64,000 nucleotides of DNA, taken from positions 47,170-111,169 of the forward strand of contig NZ_LMTJ01000005.1 of the NCBI RefSeq assembly GCF_001510715.1, read 5' to 3'. The notes beneath the pieces are model-generated. The model searched no databases. It had not been told where the DNA came from and saw only the letters and a list, made by a program, of their open reading frames with translations. Shown one piece after another: positions 46,526-56,513 of this stretch; position 1 is the first letter of the stretch, and every line of letters begins with the position of its first letter. The DNA is from Bacillus sp. FJAT-29814 (GTDB lineage: Bacteria; Bacillota; Bacilli; Bacillales; Cytobacillaceae). The translations under genes and the position numbers were made by a program.

Positions 46526-46858
46526 ATGCTTGTAAAAATTGAAACAGCCCAACAATTTGAGGAAATACTGAACAAAGAAGATAAGTTCTATTTTCTGAAA
46601 CATAGTTTAACTTGCCCAATCAGCCAGGCCGCCTATAACGAATACGAAAAATTTTCTTCCGAAAACGCGGGCATTCCGACATACTACCTAGCAGTTCAGG
46701 AATCACGCCCATTATCAAATCAAATAGCAGAAAAATTCGCCATCAAACATGAGTCCCCGCAGGCAATCTTATTTTTGAATGGTCAAGCGCTATGGAATGC
46801 TTCCCATTGGAAGATTACCAATCGTGCATTACAAAATGCTGTAAATGATAACCAGTAA
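46526..46858 (+). CDS. ytxJ: Bacilliredoxin-like protein YtxJ (DUF2847)
   Basis: 110 residues, thioredoxin-like fold, with the single active-site cysteine in HSLTCPISQAAYNEY (monothiol type) and the fold-conserved ESPQAILFLNG. YtxJ (BrxC) removes bacillithiol from mixed disulfides in Bacilli. GGAGG eight bases upstream fixes ATG 46526. A terminator separates it from ytxH, so it may be partly uncoupled. Confidence 0.9.
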   Translation: MLVKIETAQQFEEILNKEDKFYFLKHSLTCPISQAAYNEYEKFSSENAGIPTYYLAVQESRPLSNQIAEKFAIKHESPQAILFLNGQALWNASHWKITNRALQNAVNDNQ

Positions 46859-46908
46859 AAATGGCACAAATTAAAACGAAGAGCATACACTAATATATTA
46901 TCACTCCT

Positions 46909-46938
46909 TTAAACGCTTTAACGCTTAAAAGCGTTTAA
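46909..46938. repeat. 10-bp inverted repeat between ytxJ and aroA
   Basis: TTAAACGCTT and AAGCGTTTAA are exact complements ten bases apart. No T-run follows on the plus strand, so it may be an operator or a weak terminator for ytxJ. Confidence 0.45.
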
Positions 46939-46955
46939 TTATTAAAGAAAAAAGA

Positions 46956-46984
46956 GTGACAAACATAAATATTTTCGTTATAAT
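46956..46984 (+). promoter_or_regulatory. SigmaA-type promoter of aroA
   Basis: GTGACA (46956-46961) and TATAAT (46979-46984) are separated by 17 bases; the start of transcription would be near 46991, about 120 bases before the aroA ATG. Confidence 0.6.
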
Positions 46985-47109
46985 AAACCCTAATTATTAA
47001 AGAAATTATATTTTTGAAAAATTTCAATTTGTGAGGCAGTAACTTACTCCCATGCTTAGCTCATAATGATGGGGAACAAAGCTGAATTACAAACGAAAGG
47101 ACGGGGAAG

Positions 47110-48189
47110 ATGATGGGCAAAAATGAATTAGATCAATTAAGAGAACGTATGGACGAATTAAACGTGGAGTTATTGAGGCTGATTAATGAAAGAGCTCTCC
47201 TCGTCCAAGAGATTGGACGGGTAAAAGGGAATCAGGGGGTATACCGTTACGATCCAGTCCGTGAAAGAAAAATGCTAGAAGTCATCAAGGAACATAACGA
47301 CGGACCGTTTGATAATTCAACCATCGATCACCTTTTTAAGGAAATTTTCAAGGCAGGTTTAAATCTGCAAAAAGATGATCATGAGAAGGCATTGCTAGTA
47401 TCGAGAAAGAAAAAGCCTGAAGATACCATCGTAACGTTAAAAGGTGAAACGATTGGCGATGGTAAACCGCACTTTGTGTTCGGCCCATGTGCTGTTGAAT
47501 CATATGAACAAGTAGCTACCGTAGCAAAAGCGATGAAGCAAAAAGGACTTAAGCTTCTGCGCGGAGGTGCGTATAAGCCAAGAACCTCTCCATACGATTT
47601 CCAAGGGCTAGGTGTTGAAGGTTTAAAAATATTAAAACGTGTGGCTAACGAATACGATATGGCTGTTATCAGTGAAATTGTCAATCCAGCCGATATCGAG
47701 ATGGCTGTCGATTACCTTGATGTCATTCAAATCGGCGCCCGCAATATGCAAAACTTCGAATTGTTGAAAGCTGCCGGCGCAGTCAATAAACCAGTTCTAT
47801 TGAAGCGCGGTCTTGCGGCAACCATTGAGGAATTTATTAATGCCGCCGAATACATCATGGCACAGGGAAATGGGCAAATCATTCTTTGTGAACGCGGCAT
47901 TAGAACATACGAGCGGGCAACAAGAAATACGCTCGATATTTCTGCCGTGCCAATCTTAAAGCAAGAAACTCATTTACCTGTAATGGTCGATGTTACCCAC
48001 TCAACCGGAAGAAGAGATTTATTGCTTCCTGCGGCAAAGGCGGCAATTGCGATCGGAGCAGACGGCGTAATGGCCGAAGTCCATCCGGATCCTGCAGTGG
48101 CCCTATCTGATGCCCAGCAGCAAATGAATTTGGAGCAGTTTGATCATTTCTATAATGAACTGCTAGCTTCCAACTTTGTTAAACTTTAA
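47110..48189 (+). CDS. aroA: Bifunctional chorismate mutase / DAHP synthase AroA(G)
   Basis: 359 residues. Residues 1-90 are an AroQ-type chorismate mutase ([33 protein letters not shown]). The rest is a type I-beta DAHP synthase: [31 protein letters not shown] and [14 protein letters not shown]. It starts the shikimate pathway, and the mutase domain senses chorismate/prephenate as feedback. AAAGGACGGGG lies before the ATG pair. Confidence 0.96.
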   Translation: MMGKNELDQLRERMDELNVELLRLINERALLVQEIGRVKGNQGVYRYDPVRERKMLEVIKEHNDGPFDNSTIDHLFKEIFKAGLNLQKDDHEKALLVSRKKKPEDTIVTLKGETIGDGKPHFVFGPCAVESYEQVATVAKAMKQKGLKLLRGGAYKPRTSPYDFQGLGVEGLKILKRVANEYDMAVISEIVNPADIEMAVDYLDVIQIGARNMQNFELLKAAGAVNKPVLLKRGLAATIEEFINAAEYIMAQGNGQIILCERGIRTYERATRNTLDISAVPILKQETHLPVMVDVTHSTGRRDLLLPAAKAAIAIGADGVMAEVHPDPAVALSDAQQQMNLEQFDHFYNELLASNFVKL

Positions 48190-48199
48190 ACCAAGCTGC

Positions 48200-48241
48200 A
48201 AAAAAACCTTCTGCATCTTAATTATGTGCGGGAGGTTTTTT
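48200..48241 (+). terminator. Terminator of aroA
   Basis: AAAAAACCTTCTGCAT pairs imperfectly with ATGTGCGGGAGGTTTTTT. Confidence 0.75.
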
Positions 48242-48414
48242 GGCATTATTGCGAAAAATGTTGACAAAGGCAATTGCGGCTTTGACCTTCTTGTCGTATC
48301 ATTAAATACATAAATTAAGTTTGTTTACTTTCTCACAAAAAGCAGTCATGACTAGAATCCTTGTTGTTGTTGTAAAATAAAGTAAACAATGCTCGTTTTA
48401 GGGGAGTGTTACTA

Positions 48415-49419
48415 GTGAATAATATTACGATTTATGATGTGGCCCGTGAAGCAAATGTATCGATGGCCACGGTTTCACGTGTTGTGAACGGAAACCCGAA
48501 TGTAAAACCGGTTACAAGAAAAAAAGTTATGGAAGTCATTGATCGATTAGGGTATCGTCCTAATGCTGTGGCAAGAGGATTGGCCAGTAAAAAGACAACT
48601 ACCGTCGGGGTCATCATTCCAGATATCTCGAATATCTTTTTTGCTGAACTGGCACGTGGGATTGAAGATATTGCGACCATGTATAAGTACAATATCATCT
48701 TAAGCAATTCTGATCAAAATAAGGACAAAGAGCTGCATTTATTAAATACCATGCTCGGCAAGCAAGTTGATGGCATCGTATTTATGGGCGGACATATTAC
48801 TCCAGACCATGTTGAAGAATTTGAAAGATCACAAGTTCCGATTGTCCTGGCCGGATCCATTGAAGAATCAAAACAAATCCCGTCAGTCAATATTGATTAT
48901 GAACAGGCTGCTTATGATTCTGTAAAGGAATTTATCGATAGAGGCCACCAGCAGATTGCTTTTGTCATAAGTCCTCTTTACGAACCGGATATTTCCGTAA
49001 AGAAACTAAACGGCTATAAGCGGGCATTAGCGGAGGCAAATATTCCTGTTAATGAGGAACTGATTATTGAAGGAGAATATACTTACGACTCCGGAATTGA
49101 AGCCTTCGAGAAACTGTTGGAAGCTCCGGTCAAACCGACTGCCATTTTTGTCGGGGCGGATGAAATGGCCCTTGGTGTTGTTCATGGGGCAGAAGATAAA
49201 GGCTATCACATCCCTGAGGATTTCGAAGTGATTACTTCCGACAACACTCGGTTGTCACTGATGGTACGCCCACAGCTGACCACGATCGTTCAGCCGTTAT
49301 ATGATATCGGTGCGGTGGCGATGCGTCTGTTGACCAAGCTGATGAACAAGGAAAAGGTAGAGGAACAGACTGTCGTGCTCCCTCATAGAATTGAACATCG
49401 ACAATCGACAAGAGAATAA
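48415..49419 (+). CDS. ccpA: Catabolite control protein A
   Basis: 334 residues from GTG 48415; the protein begins [21 protein letters not shown], nearly identical to known CcpA N-termini, and AGGGGAG is upstream. The LacI-type HTH (residues 4-24) with hinge helix ([14 protein letters not shown]) is followed by the periplasmic-binding-like core, which docks HPr-Ser46-P. It binds cre sites and governs carbon catabolite control; a cre-like site lies in the acuA-acsA gap of this window. Confidence 0.97.
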   Translation: MNNITIYDVAREANVSMATVSRVVNGNPNVKPVTRKKVMEVIDRLGYRPNAVARGLASKKTTTVGVIIPDISNIFFAELARGIEDIATMYKYNIILSNSDQNKDKELHLLNTMLGKQVDGIVFMGGHITPDHVEEFERSQVPIVLAGSIEESKQIPSVNIDYEQAAYDSVKEFIDRGHQQIAFVISPLYEPDISVKKLNGYKRALAEANIPVNEELIIEGEYTYDSGIEAFEKLLEAPVKPTAIFVGADEMALGVVHGAEDKGYHIPEDFEVITSDNTRLSLMVRPQLTTIVQPLYDIGAVAMRLLTKLMNKEKVEEQTVVLPHRIEHRQSTRE

Positions 49420-49428
49420 AATTGAAAG

Positions 49429-49455
49429 AGGCCAACAGCTTGCTGTTGGCCTTAG
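49429..49455 (+). terminator. Terminator of ccpA
   Basis: AGGCCAACAGC pairs perfectly with GCTGTTGGCCT around TT. The T tract is short. Confidence 0.75.
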
Positions 49456-49534
49456 ACATATAAAAAATTTTTACATCCTTTTATTATTCTCCTTACTAAT
49501 TTATACATAGCAGATACAACTTGTCTGTTGATTT

Positions 49535-49725
49535 GTGCTCCACAAGGAAAGCTTCGGCAGCATTAGCATCGCACGACTAAAAGCGATAGCTTTTAGGAGG
49601 AGGCACTTCGCTTTCCGCGGGCGTGCCGGGGAGCCTCCTCAGCGCATGCGCCTGCGGGGTCTCCCACTGCCCCGCACTCCCGCAGGAGTCTTCGTGCCTT
49701 CCGCACAAACCAACAGAGTTTTTAT
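49535..49725. repeat. GC-rich dispersed Bacillaceae repeat
   Basis: A block much richer in GC than its surroundings contains GGAGGAGGCACTTCGCTTTC, GCGGGCGTGCCGGGGAGCCT and GCGCATGCGCCTGCGGGGTC. It includes nested inverted repeats (GGAGGAGGC.../...GAGCCTCCTC; GCGCATGCGC). From memory this is a dispersed intergenic element common in Bacillaceae chromosomes. A 93-codon open frame across it is by chance. Confidence 0.6.
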
Positions 49726-49814
49726 AATAAAAGAATCCTCCATACAACCAATGACAAGATTACTAAGAACAGCTCTAATGACGAAAATTGAGGGAAGACT
49801 AATTAAACTTGGAT

Positions 49815-50348
49815 AAGTCATCTCTCATGACAAGTCTGAGGGGAAAATCTAGCTCAATACGTCATGGGTGCCACTCATGACGTATCTGAGGGGAAAAACC
49901 AACCGAACACGTCATGGGACTGCTTCGCATGACGTGTCTGAAGGAAAAATCTAACCGAACGCGTCATGGGACTGCTTCTCATGACGTGTCTTAGGGAAAA
50001 AACCAGCCGAACGCGTCATGGGACTGCTTCTCATGACGTGTCTGAGGGAAAAATCTAGCCGAACGCGTCATGGGACTGCATCTCATGACGTGTCTGAAGG
50101 AAAAATCTAGCCGAACACGTCATGGGACTGCATCTCATGACGTGTCCGAGGGAAAAAACCAGCCGAACGTGTCATGGGACTGCATCTCATGACGTGTCTG
50201 AGGGAAAAAACCAGCCTAACGCGTCATGGGACTGCTTCTCATGACGTGTGTGAGGGAAACATCTAGCCTAACGCGTCATGGGACTACATCTCATGACGTG
50301 TCTGAGGGAAAAAACAAACCGAACGCGTCATGGGACTGCATCTCATGA
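49815..50348. repeat. Tandem array of 52-bp hairpin repeats between ccpA and acuC
   Basis: Units begin at about 49815 (degenerate), 49859, 49909, 49961, 50013, 50065, 50117, 50169, 50221, 50273 and 50325 (partial). Seven successive steps are exactly 52 bp; the first step is 44 and the next ones 50 and 52. Each unit holds the inverted repeat CGTCATG / CATGACG around an 11-base GGACTGC(T/A)TCT loop, then a linker like TGTCTGAGGGAAAAATCTAG. Variation is mostly at a few fixed positions. Copies decay towards the ccpA side. There are no coding signs and no cas genes, and units have no unique spacers, so it is not CRISPR. Confidence 0.92.
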
Positions 50349-50386
50349 CAAAAAAATTGCCGAAGAATAACTTCCTCGACAATTTT
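50348..50386 (-). terminator. Terminator of the acuABC operon
   Basis: AAAAATTGCCGAAGAA pairs with TTCCTCGACAATTTTT (two weak positions); on the minus strand a T-run follows. It abuts the last hairpin of the repeat array. Confidence 0.8.
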
Positions 50387-50414
50387 TGGGGCAAGGTTGG
50401 TTGGCCTTTTTCTA

Positions 50415-51587
50415 TTAACTCGATTCACTTCTTGGATGGCTGCGAATTGGATACATTGCTTTTTCGAGGGTGAGTAGATTCTTTTCGGTGATTTCCGGTT
50501 TCCTTGGTATCGGAGGATACAAGCTTTCCGGGTCGTCCCACTCCAGGGGCAGATTGACGGGAGCTTGCTTTTGCCATTGACTTACCCAGTCGGCGGGCAA
50601 GTTGCCGTAACAATTTGGATTTCCGGTCATTTCAAGCCAAATAAGCGCCCACGCCCTAGGGACAACACGCCAGATATCATAACCGCCGCCGCCAACCGCA
50701 ATCCATTTGCCGCCGCAGTATTGATGGGCAATTTCATGGGCAAGTTTCGGAATTTCCCGATAAATCTTCATTGTAGCCGATAAATGGGTTAACGGGTCAT
50801 AGTAATGTGAGTCGGCGCCGTTCTGCGTCAAAATCACATCAGGCTTAAAAAATTCTGCCACCTCTTTAAAGGCATTTTTGTAAGCATAGAGCCAAGATTC
50901 ATCCTCGGTAAAGGCATCGACAGGAATATTAAATGAATATCCATAACCAGCCCCTTGGCCGCGCTCATTAATATTTCCTGTTCCGGGAAATAAATAACGG
51001 CCCGTTTCATGAATCGAAAGAGTACAGACATTGGGATCGTCATAAAAGGACCACTGCACGCCGTCGCCATGGTGGGCATCCGTATCGACATATAACACCC
51101 GGGCATTATACTTTTCCTGAAGATATTTAATTGCGACAGAACTATCATTATAAATGCAAAACCCGGAGGCTTTCCCCCGAAAGCCGTGATGCAGGCCGCC
51201 CCCAAGATGCAGCGCATGAAGTGCCTTTCCGGTCATGACCTGGTCGACAGCGGTCAATGTGCCGCCTACCAATAAGGCACTAGCTTTGTGCATGTTGGGG
51301 AAAATAGGGGTATCTTCAGTGCCAAGGCCATAGTTTTCAGCAATGCCCTGTGGCAGAGCACCTTGTCCAGCCTTTTTCACTGCATCGATGTAGCTTGGGT
51401 CATGGATTAATGTTAATTCTTCCTCTGTTGCCATACGCGGTGGAATCACCTGTTGCGGGTCCAGTGCATTGATTTTATTTAATAAGTCCACTGTCAGTTT
51501 AAGCCGGAATTGATTAAACGGATGATGGCTGCTGAATTTATATTTCAACAATTCTTCCGAATAGATAAAGGAACAGCTGTCTTTCAT
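50415..51587 (-). CDS. acuC: Acetoin utilisation protein AcuC (class I-type lysine deacetylase)
   Basis: 390 residues from ATG 51587, overlapping the acuB stop (ATGA). The zinc deacetylase motifs are complete: [35 protein letters not shown], and [13 protein letters not shown]. AcuC removes acetyl groups from AcsA and so reactivates it. Same operon order as in B. subtilis. Confidence 0.94.
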   Translation of the reverse strand: MKDSCSFIYSEELLKYKFSSHHPFNQFRLKLTVDLLNKINALDPQQVIPPRMATEEELTLIHDPSYIDAVKKAGQGALPQGIAENYGLGTEDTPIFPNMHKASALLVGGTLTAVDQVMTGKALHALHLGGGLHHGFRGKASGFCIYNDSSVAIKYLQEKYNARVLYVDTDAHHGDGVQWSFYDDPNVCTLSIHETGRYLFPGTGNINERGQGAGYGYSFNIPVDAFTEDESWLYAYKNAFKEVAEFFKPDVILTQNGADSHYYDPLTHLSATMKIYREIPKLAHEIAHQYCGGKWIAVGGGGYDIWRVVPRAWALIWLEMTGNPNCYGNLPADWVSQWQKQAPVNLPLEWDDPESLYPPIPRKPEITEKNLLTLEKAMYPIRSHPRSESS

Positions 51588-52231
51588 ATGTTCATCCCCG
51601 GCAGATTTGGCCATAGTACTTGATGTCCTGCCTGTTTAAGGTCTTGGATTAGTCCGGTCGGATTCATCAGTTGAACCCTGAGGACGAGAATTTTGAATGC
51701 CCCATCTTGCTTATCCGGGTAAACAAGAACACTAAGAATGTTGGCATTTCGTTTGCGGATAATGCCAGCTACATCGCTAAGGGCGCCTGAAATGTTCGGT
51801 ACCCTTACTTCGATTTGGGATCCTGGTTGATGAACACCTGTCAGTTCAATCATCGTCCGCAATAAATCAGTTTCCGTGACAATCCCTGCTAGTTTTCTAT
51901 CATTTAAAATAGGGATACAGCTGATTTTATGTTCATAGAAAAGAGCGGCAGTCTCTTCGACAAAATCCAGCGGGTGTCCGGTAATAACGTCACGCTCCAT
52001 TATGGTATCTAGTGTCTTTTTTAAAATTTCAGGATGTTCATTTGCATGAAAAATGGATGGAGTTGCTTCTCTAATTTTTGCAACTGTTACCAGTCCGACT
52101 AGATGCTTGTCATGATCGACAATCGGAATATGACGGATTTTCCTTACTTCCATTAAAGCCATCGCATCTGCGATTGTATCTGTTGGATGGAGCGTAGCTA
52201 CATCCGTTTTCATGATTTCTTCAACAATCAT
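51584..52231 (-). CDS. acuB: CBS-ACT domain protein AcuB
   Basis: 215 residues: two CBS motifs (residues 1-60, [21 protein letters not shown]...; 75-135, [21 protein letters not shown]) and a C-terminal ACT-like domain ([22 protein letters not shown]). It probably senses an adenine nucleotide or amino acid for acetate/acetoin metabolism; the exact role is not known. Confidence 0.92.
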   Translation of the reverse strand: MIVEEIMKTDVATLHPTDTIADAMALMEVRKIRHIPIVDHDKHLVGLVTVAKIREATPSIFHANEHPEILKKTLDTIMERDVITGHPLDFVEETAALFYEHKISCIPILNDRKLAGIVTETDLLRTMIELTGVHQPGSQIEVRVPNISGALSDVAGIIRKRNANILSVLVYPDKQDGAFKILVLRVQLMNPTGLIQDLKQAGHQVLWPNLPGMNI

Positions 52232-52255
52232 TAGCCATCCCCTCGGTTCTTAAGA

Positions 52256-52888
52256 TTAATACATAAAGCGGTTCATAAAACGGAGGCGGTCGAATCGCTG
52301 AATCGATTCGGTGTCAATGCGCTTACCGATTTTGGCCATCAGGCAGTTTGCCGGGTGTGAGCAAATTTCGGGATCATCGGTTGCATACCATTCTAATCCC
52401 CCGGCATTCATCATCTTTTCCATAACTTTTCGATATTCCCAAACATTTAATTTAGTGCCTTTTAAATCCCAATGCCAATAATACTCAGTGGTAATGATTA
52501 TGTAATCCTCCATGGCATCATCCATCATGGACACAATCAGCAGGTTTTTTCCAACGGCGCACCCTCTGAATTTTGGGATTACTTCAATCGCACCTAGCTC
52601 TATTAAATTATCCATTTTTCCTTCCGACCAGCGTTCGAGCGGATCCGGATATAGGAATGTAACATAGCCTACGATGGTATTTTGATGGCGGGCAATAATA
52701 ATTCTTCCTTCTTCCAAGTCGGCAATTCCAATTAGCGCCTGATGCTGTTGTACCGGCGGGCGAAAGGCAACAAGGTCTTCATGAAAATCGTAGCCTGCCA
52801 GTTTTTCAGAGGAAACTGGTCCTTCGATTATTAATTTCCCGTGAGGAGTCTTTAATTCCTTGGCATTATAGGTTTTTTTATGCTCCAT
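52256..52888 (-). CDS. acuA: Protein acetyltransferase AcuA
   Basis: 210 residues, GNAT fold; the acetyl-CoA-binding segment is IPKFRGCAVGKNLLIVSMMD. In B. subtilis AcuA acetylates the active-site lysine of AcsA and shuts it off; acsA is divergent here, with a cre-like site in the gap. AGGGGTGA lies before the ATG. Confidence 0.92.
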   Translation of the reverse strand: MEHKKTYNAKELKTPHGKLIIEGPVSSEKLAGYDFHEDLVAFRPPVQQHQALIGIADLEEGRIIIARHQNTIVGYVTFLYPDPLERWSEGKMDNLIELGAIEVIPKFRGCAVGKNLLIVSMMDDAMEDYIIITTEYYWHWDLKGTKLNVWEYRKVMEKMMNAGGLEWYATDDPEICSHPANCLMAKIGKRIDTESIQRFDRLRFMNRFMY

Positions 52889-52929
52889 TTGGTCACCCCT
52901 GGAAAAAAATCTATAGTAATATCAAGTCT

Positions 52930-52935
52930 ATTATA
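52930..52935 (-). promoter_or_regulatory. -10 element of the acuABC promoter
   Basis: TATAAT on the minus strand with an upstream TG (extended -10). The -35 position falls within the cre-like site at 52951-52965. Confidence 0.55.
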
Positions 52936-52950
52936 CATGAATTTACCAGC

Positions 52951-52965
52951 TTAAAAGCGTTTTCA
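52951..52965. promoter_or_regulatory. cre-like site (CcpA) between acuA and acsA
   Basis: TTAAAAGCGTTTTCA agrees with the consensus WTGNAANCGNWNNCA except for one position (A for G). It covers the -35 region of acuA, so CcpA would repress acuABC, as known for this operon in B. subtilis. Confidence 0.65.
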
Positions 52966-53035
52966 CTAAATTTTCTTAAAATTTAGCGTGTTGCTGCAGA
53001 CTTGTAGTTTTTCAAAAATAAATATATTTTTAAAA

Positions 53036-53064
53036 TTGTGAATAGTTATCAATTGTACTATAAT
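53036..53064 (+). promoter_or_regulatory. SigmaA-type promoter of acsA
   Basis: TTGTGA and TATAAT at 17 bp spacing; the start codon follows about 30 bases after the -10. Confidence 0.6.
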
Positions 53065-53095
53065 AATCTTACAATACTTCAAAGGGGGAGATTCA

Positions 53096-54814
53096 ATGAA
53101 AGTGGAAGCGTTACCAGTTGTGCAAGGGGAGCACAACTTGCGGAATTATGAAGAGACCTACCAGAGCTTTGACTGGAAGGAGACCGAAAAGGCTTTTTCC
53201 TGGAGTGAAACCGGGCTTGTTAACATGGCATACGAAGCCATTGACCGCCATGTCAACACGTTCCGAAAAAATAAGGTGGCCCTATATTATCGTGATGCTT
53301 CAAGAAATGAGAAGTATACCTTTAAGGAAATGAAGGAGCTTTCCAACAAAGCAGGGAATGTGTTAAAGAATTATGGGGATGTGGAGAAGGGTGACCGCGT
53401 GTTTATTTTCATGCCGCGTTCTCCTGAGCTTTACTTCACTGTTTTGGGTGCGATCAAGCTTGGAGCAATTGTCGGCCCTTTATTTGAAGCATTCATGGAA
53501 GGTGCTGTAAGGGATCGTTTGCAAGACAGCGAAGCAAAGGTTTTAGTCACGACTCCTGAATTGTTGGAGCGTGTCCCAGTTAATGAACTGCCTGCTTTAA
53601 AGACTATTTTCCTCGTTGGGAAAAACGTCGACGAGCAGGGTCCATTTGTGAACTTCCTAGAAAAATTTGTAGCAGCCAGCAAGGATCTTAAAATTGAATG
53701 GGTTGACCGGACTGACGGCCTAATCCTTCACTATACCTCCGGTTCAACCGGAAAGCCTAAAGGAGTACTGCATGTACATAATGCGATGATTCAGCATTAT
53801 CAAACGGCGAAATGGGTACTCGATTTGAAAGAAGAGGATGTTTACTGGTGTACGGCTGACCCAGGGTGGGTTACAGGGACTTCGTACGGGATTTTTGGAC
53901 CGTGGTTAACCGGAACCTCTAACGTTATTATTGGCGGCCGCTTCAGCCCTGAAGCCTGGTATCAAATGATAGAGGACTTTGGCGTAACCGTATGGTACAG
54001 CGCCCCGACTGCGTTCCGGATGCTGATGGGTGCAGGGGATGAGCTTGTTAAAAAGTTCGACTTGAGCAGTCTTCGACATGTATTGAGTGTCGGTGAGCCA
54101 TTGAACCCAGAGGTTGTCAAATGGGGCGCCAAGGTATTCAACAAACGGATTCACGATAACTGGTGGATGACGGAAACCGGAGCCCAGTTAATCAGCAACT
54201 ACCCTTGCATGGAAATCAAGCCAGGTTCAATGGGCAAACCAATTCCTGGTGTCGTTGCGGCGATTGTCGATAACCAAGGCAATGAACTTCCGCCATATCG
54301 GATGGGCAACCTGGCAATTAAAAAGGGTTGGCCATCGATGATGCATAAGATTTGGAATAACCCTGAAAAATATGAATCCTACTTTATGCCAAATGGCTGG
54401 TATGTATCCGGTGACTCTGCTTACATGGATGAGGATGGCTACTTCTGGTTCCAGGGACGTGTCGATGATGTTATCATGACATCCGGCGAGCGTGTGGGAC
54501 CGTTCGAAGTGGAGAGCAAGCTCGTTGAACATCCGGCAGTTGCAGAAGCCGGCGTTATCGGTAAACCGGACCCTGTCCGCGGAGAAATCATTAAGGCGTT
54601 TGTTGCCCTCCGTGATGGCTATGAGGCAACTGATGAGTTAAAGGAAGAAATTAGAACATTTGTCAAAAAAGGCTTGGCTGCCCACGCGGCGCCTCGCGAA
54701 ATCGACTTCCGCGACAAGTTGCCAAAAACCCGCTCCGGTAAAATCATGAGACGTGTGTTAAAAGCATGGGAATTGAACTTGCCGACCGGTGATTTGTCTA
54801 CGATGGAAGACTAA
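53096..54814 (+). CDS. acsA: Acetyl-CoA synthetase AcsA
   Basis: 572 residues, ANL superfamily. The phosphate-binding loop is LHYTSGSTGKPKGVLH, the core motif WWMTETGAQ, the hinge region WFQGRVDDVIMTSGERVGP, and the catalytic lysine lies in KTRSGKIMRR, the residue acetylated by AcuA. It turns acetate, CoA and ATP into acetyl-CoA. AAGGGGGAG precedes the ATG. The flanking acuABC genes regulate its activity after translation. Confidence 0.96.
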   Translation: MKVEALPVVQGEHNLRNYEETYQSFDWKETEKAFSWSETGLVNMAYEAIDRHVNTFRKNKVALYYRDASRNEKYTFKEMKELSNKAGNVLKNYGDVEKGDRVFIFMPRSPELYFTVLGAIKLGAIVGPLFEAFMEGAVRDRLQDSEAKVLVTTPELLERVPVNELPALKTIFLVGKNVDEQGPFVNFLEKFVAASKDLKIEWVDRTDGLILHYTSGSTGKPKGVLHVHNAMIQHYQTAKWVLDLKEEDVYWCTADPGWVTGTSYGIFGPWLTGTSNVIIGGRFSPEAWYQMIEDFGVTVWYSAPTAFRMLMGAGDELVKKFDLSSLRHVLSVGEPLNPEVVKWGAKVFNKRIHDNWWMTETGAQLISNYPCMEIKPGSMGKPIPGVVAAIVDNQGNELPPYRMGNLAIKKGWPSMMHKIWNNPEKYESYFMPNGWYVSGDSAYMDEDGYFWFQGRVDDVIMTSGERVGPFEVESKLVEHPAVAEAGVIGKPDPVRGEIIKAFVALRDGYEATDELKEEIRTFVKKGLAAHAAPREIDFRDKLPKTRSGKIMRRVLKAWELNLPTGDLSTMED

Positions 54815-54822
54815 TATATAAA

Positions 54823-54857
54823 CAAAACCCAAACCTCATTCTCGGTTTGGGTTTTTG
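54823..54857. terminator. Bidirectional terminator between acsA and tyrS
   Basis: AAAACCCAAACC pairs with GGTTTGGGTTTT; A and T runs on both sides suit the two convergent genes. Confidence 0.88.
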
Positions 54858-54860
54858 TTA

Positions 54861-56345
<1,485 letters not shown>

Positions 56346-56513
56346 ATTGGTTCCCTTCAAAGCTTTTTATAAAAATTAAATTAATAATATTTCTATCATA
56401 TATTCATCCTAATGTCAAACGCCAAATGGAAAATTTAGAAAATTGTAGAACGTTGTCAATATTTACAGGCTTCATATGCTATAATTGTAGGTGATTTTAT
56501 TAGAGGTGATGCT

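Noticed and set aside
49535..49816. A 93-codon plus-strand frame through the GC-rich repeat
   Set aside because: It has no ribosome-binding site, its composition is that of a structured non-coding repeat, and it ends within the decayed edge of the tandem array.
49815..50348. Regularly spaced repeats that could be a CRISPR array
   Set aside because: The whole 52-bp unit is repeated, including the linker; there are no unique spacers, and no cas genes lie in the window.
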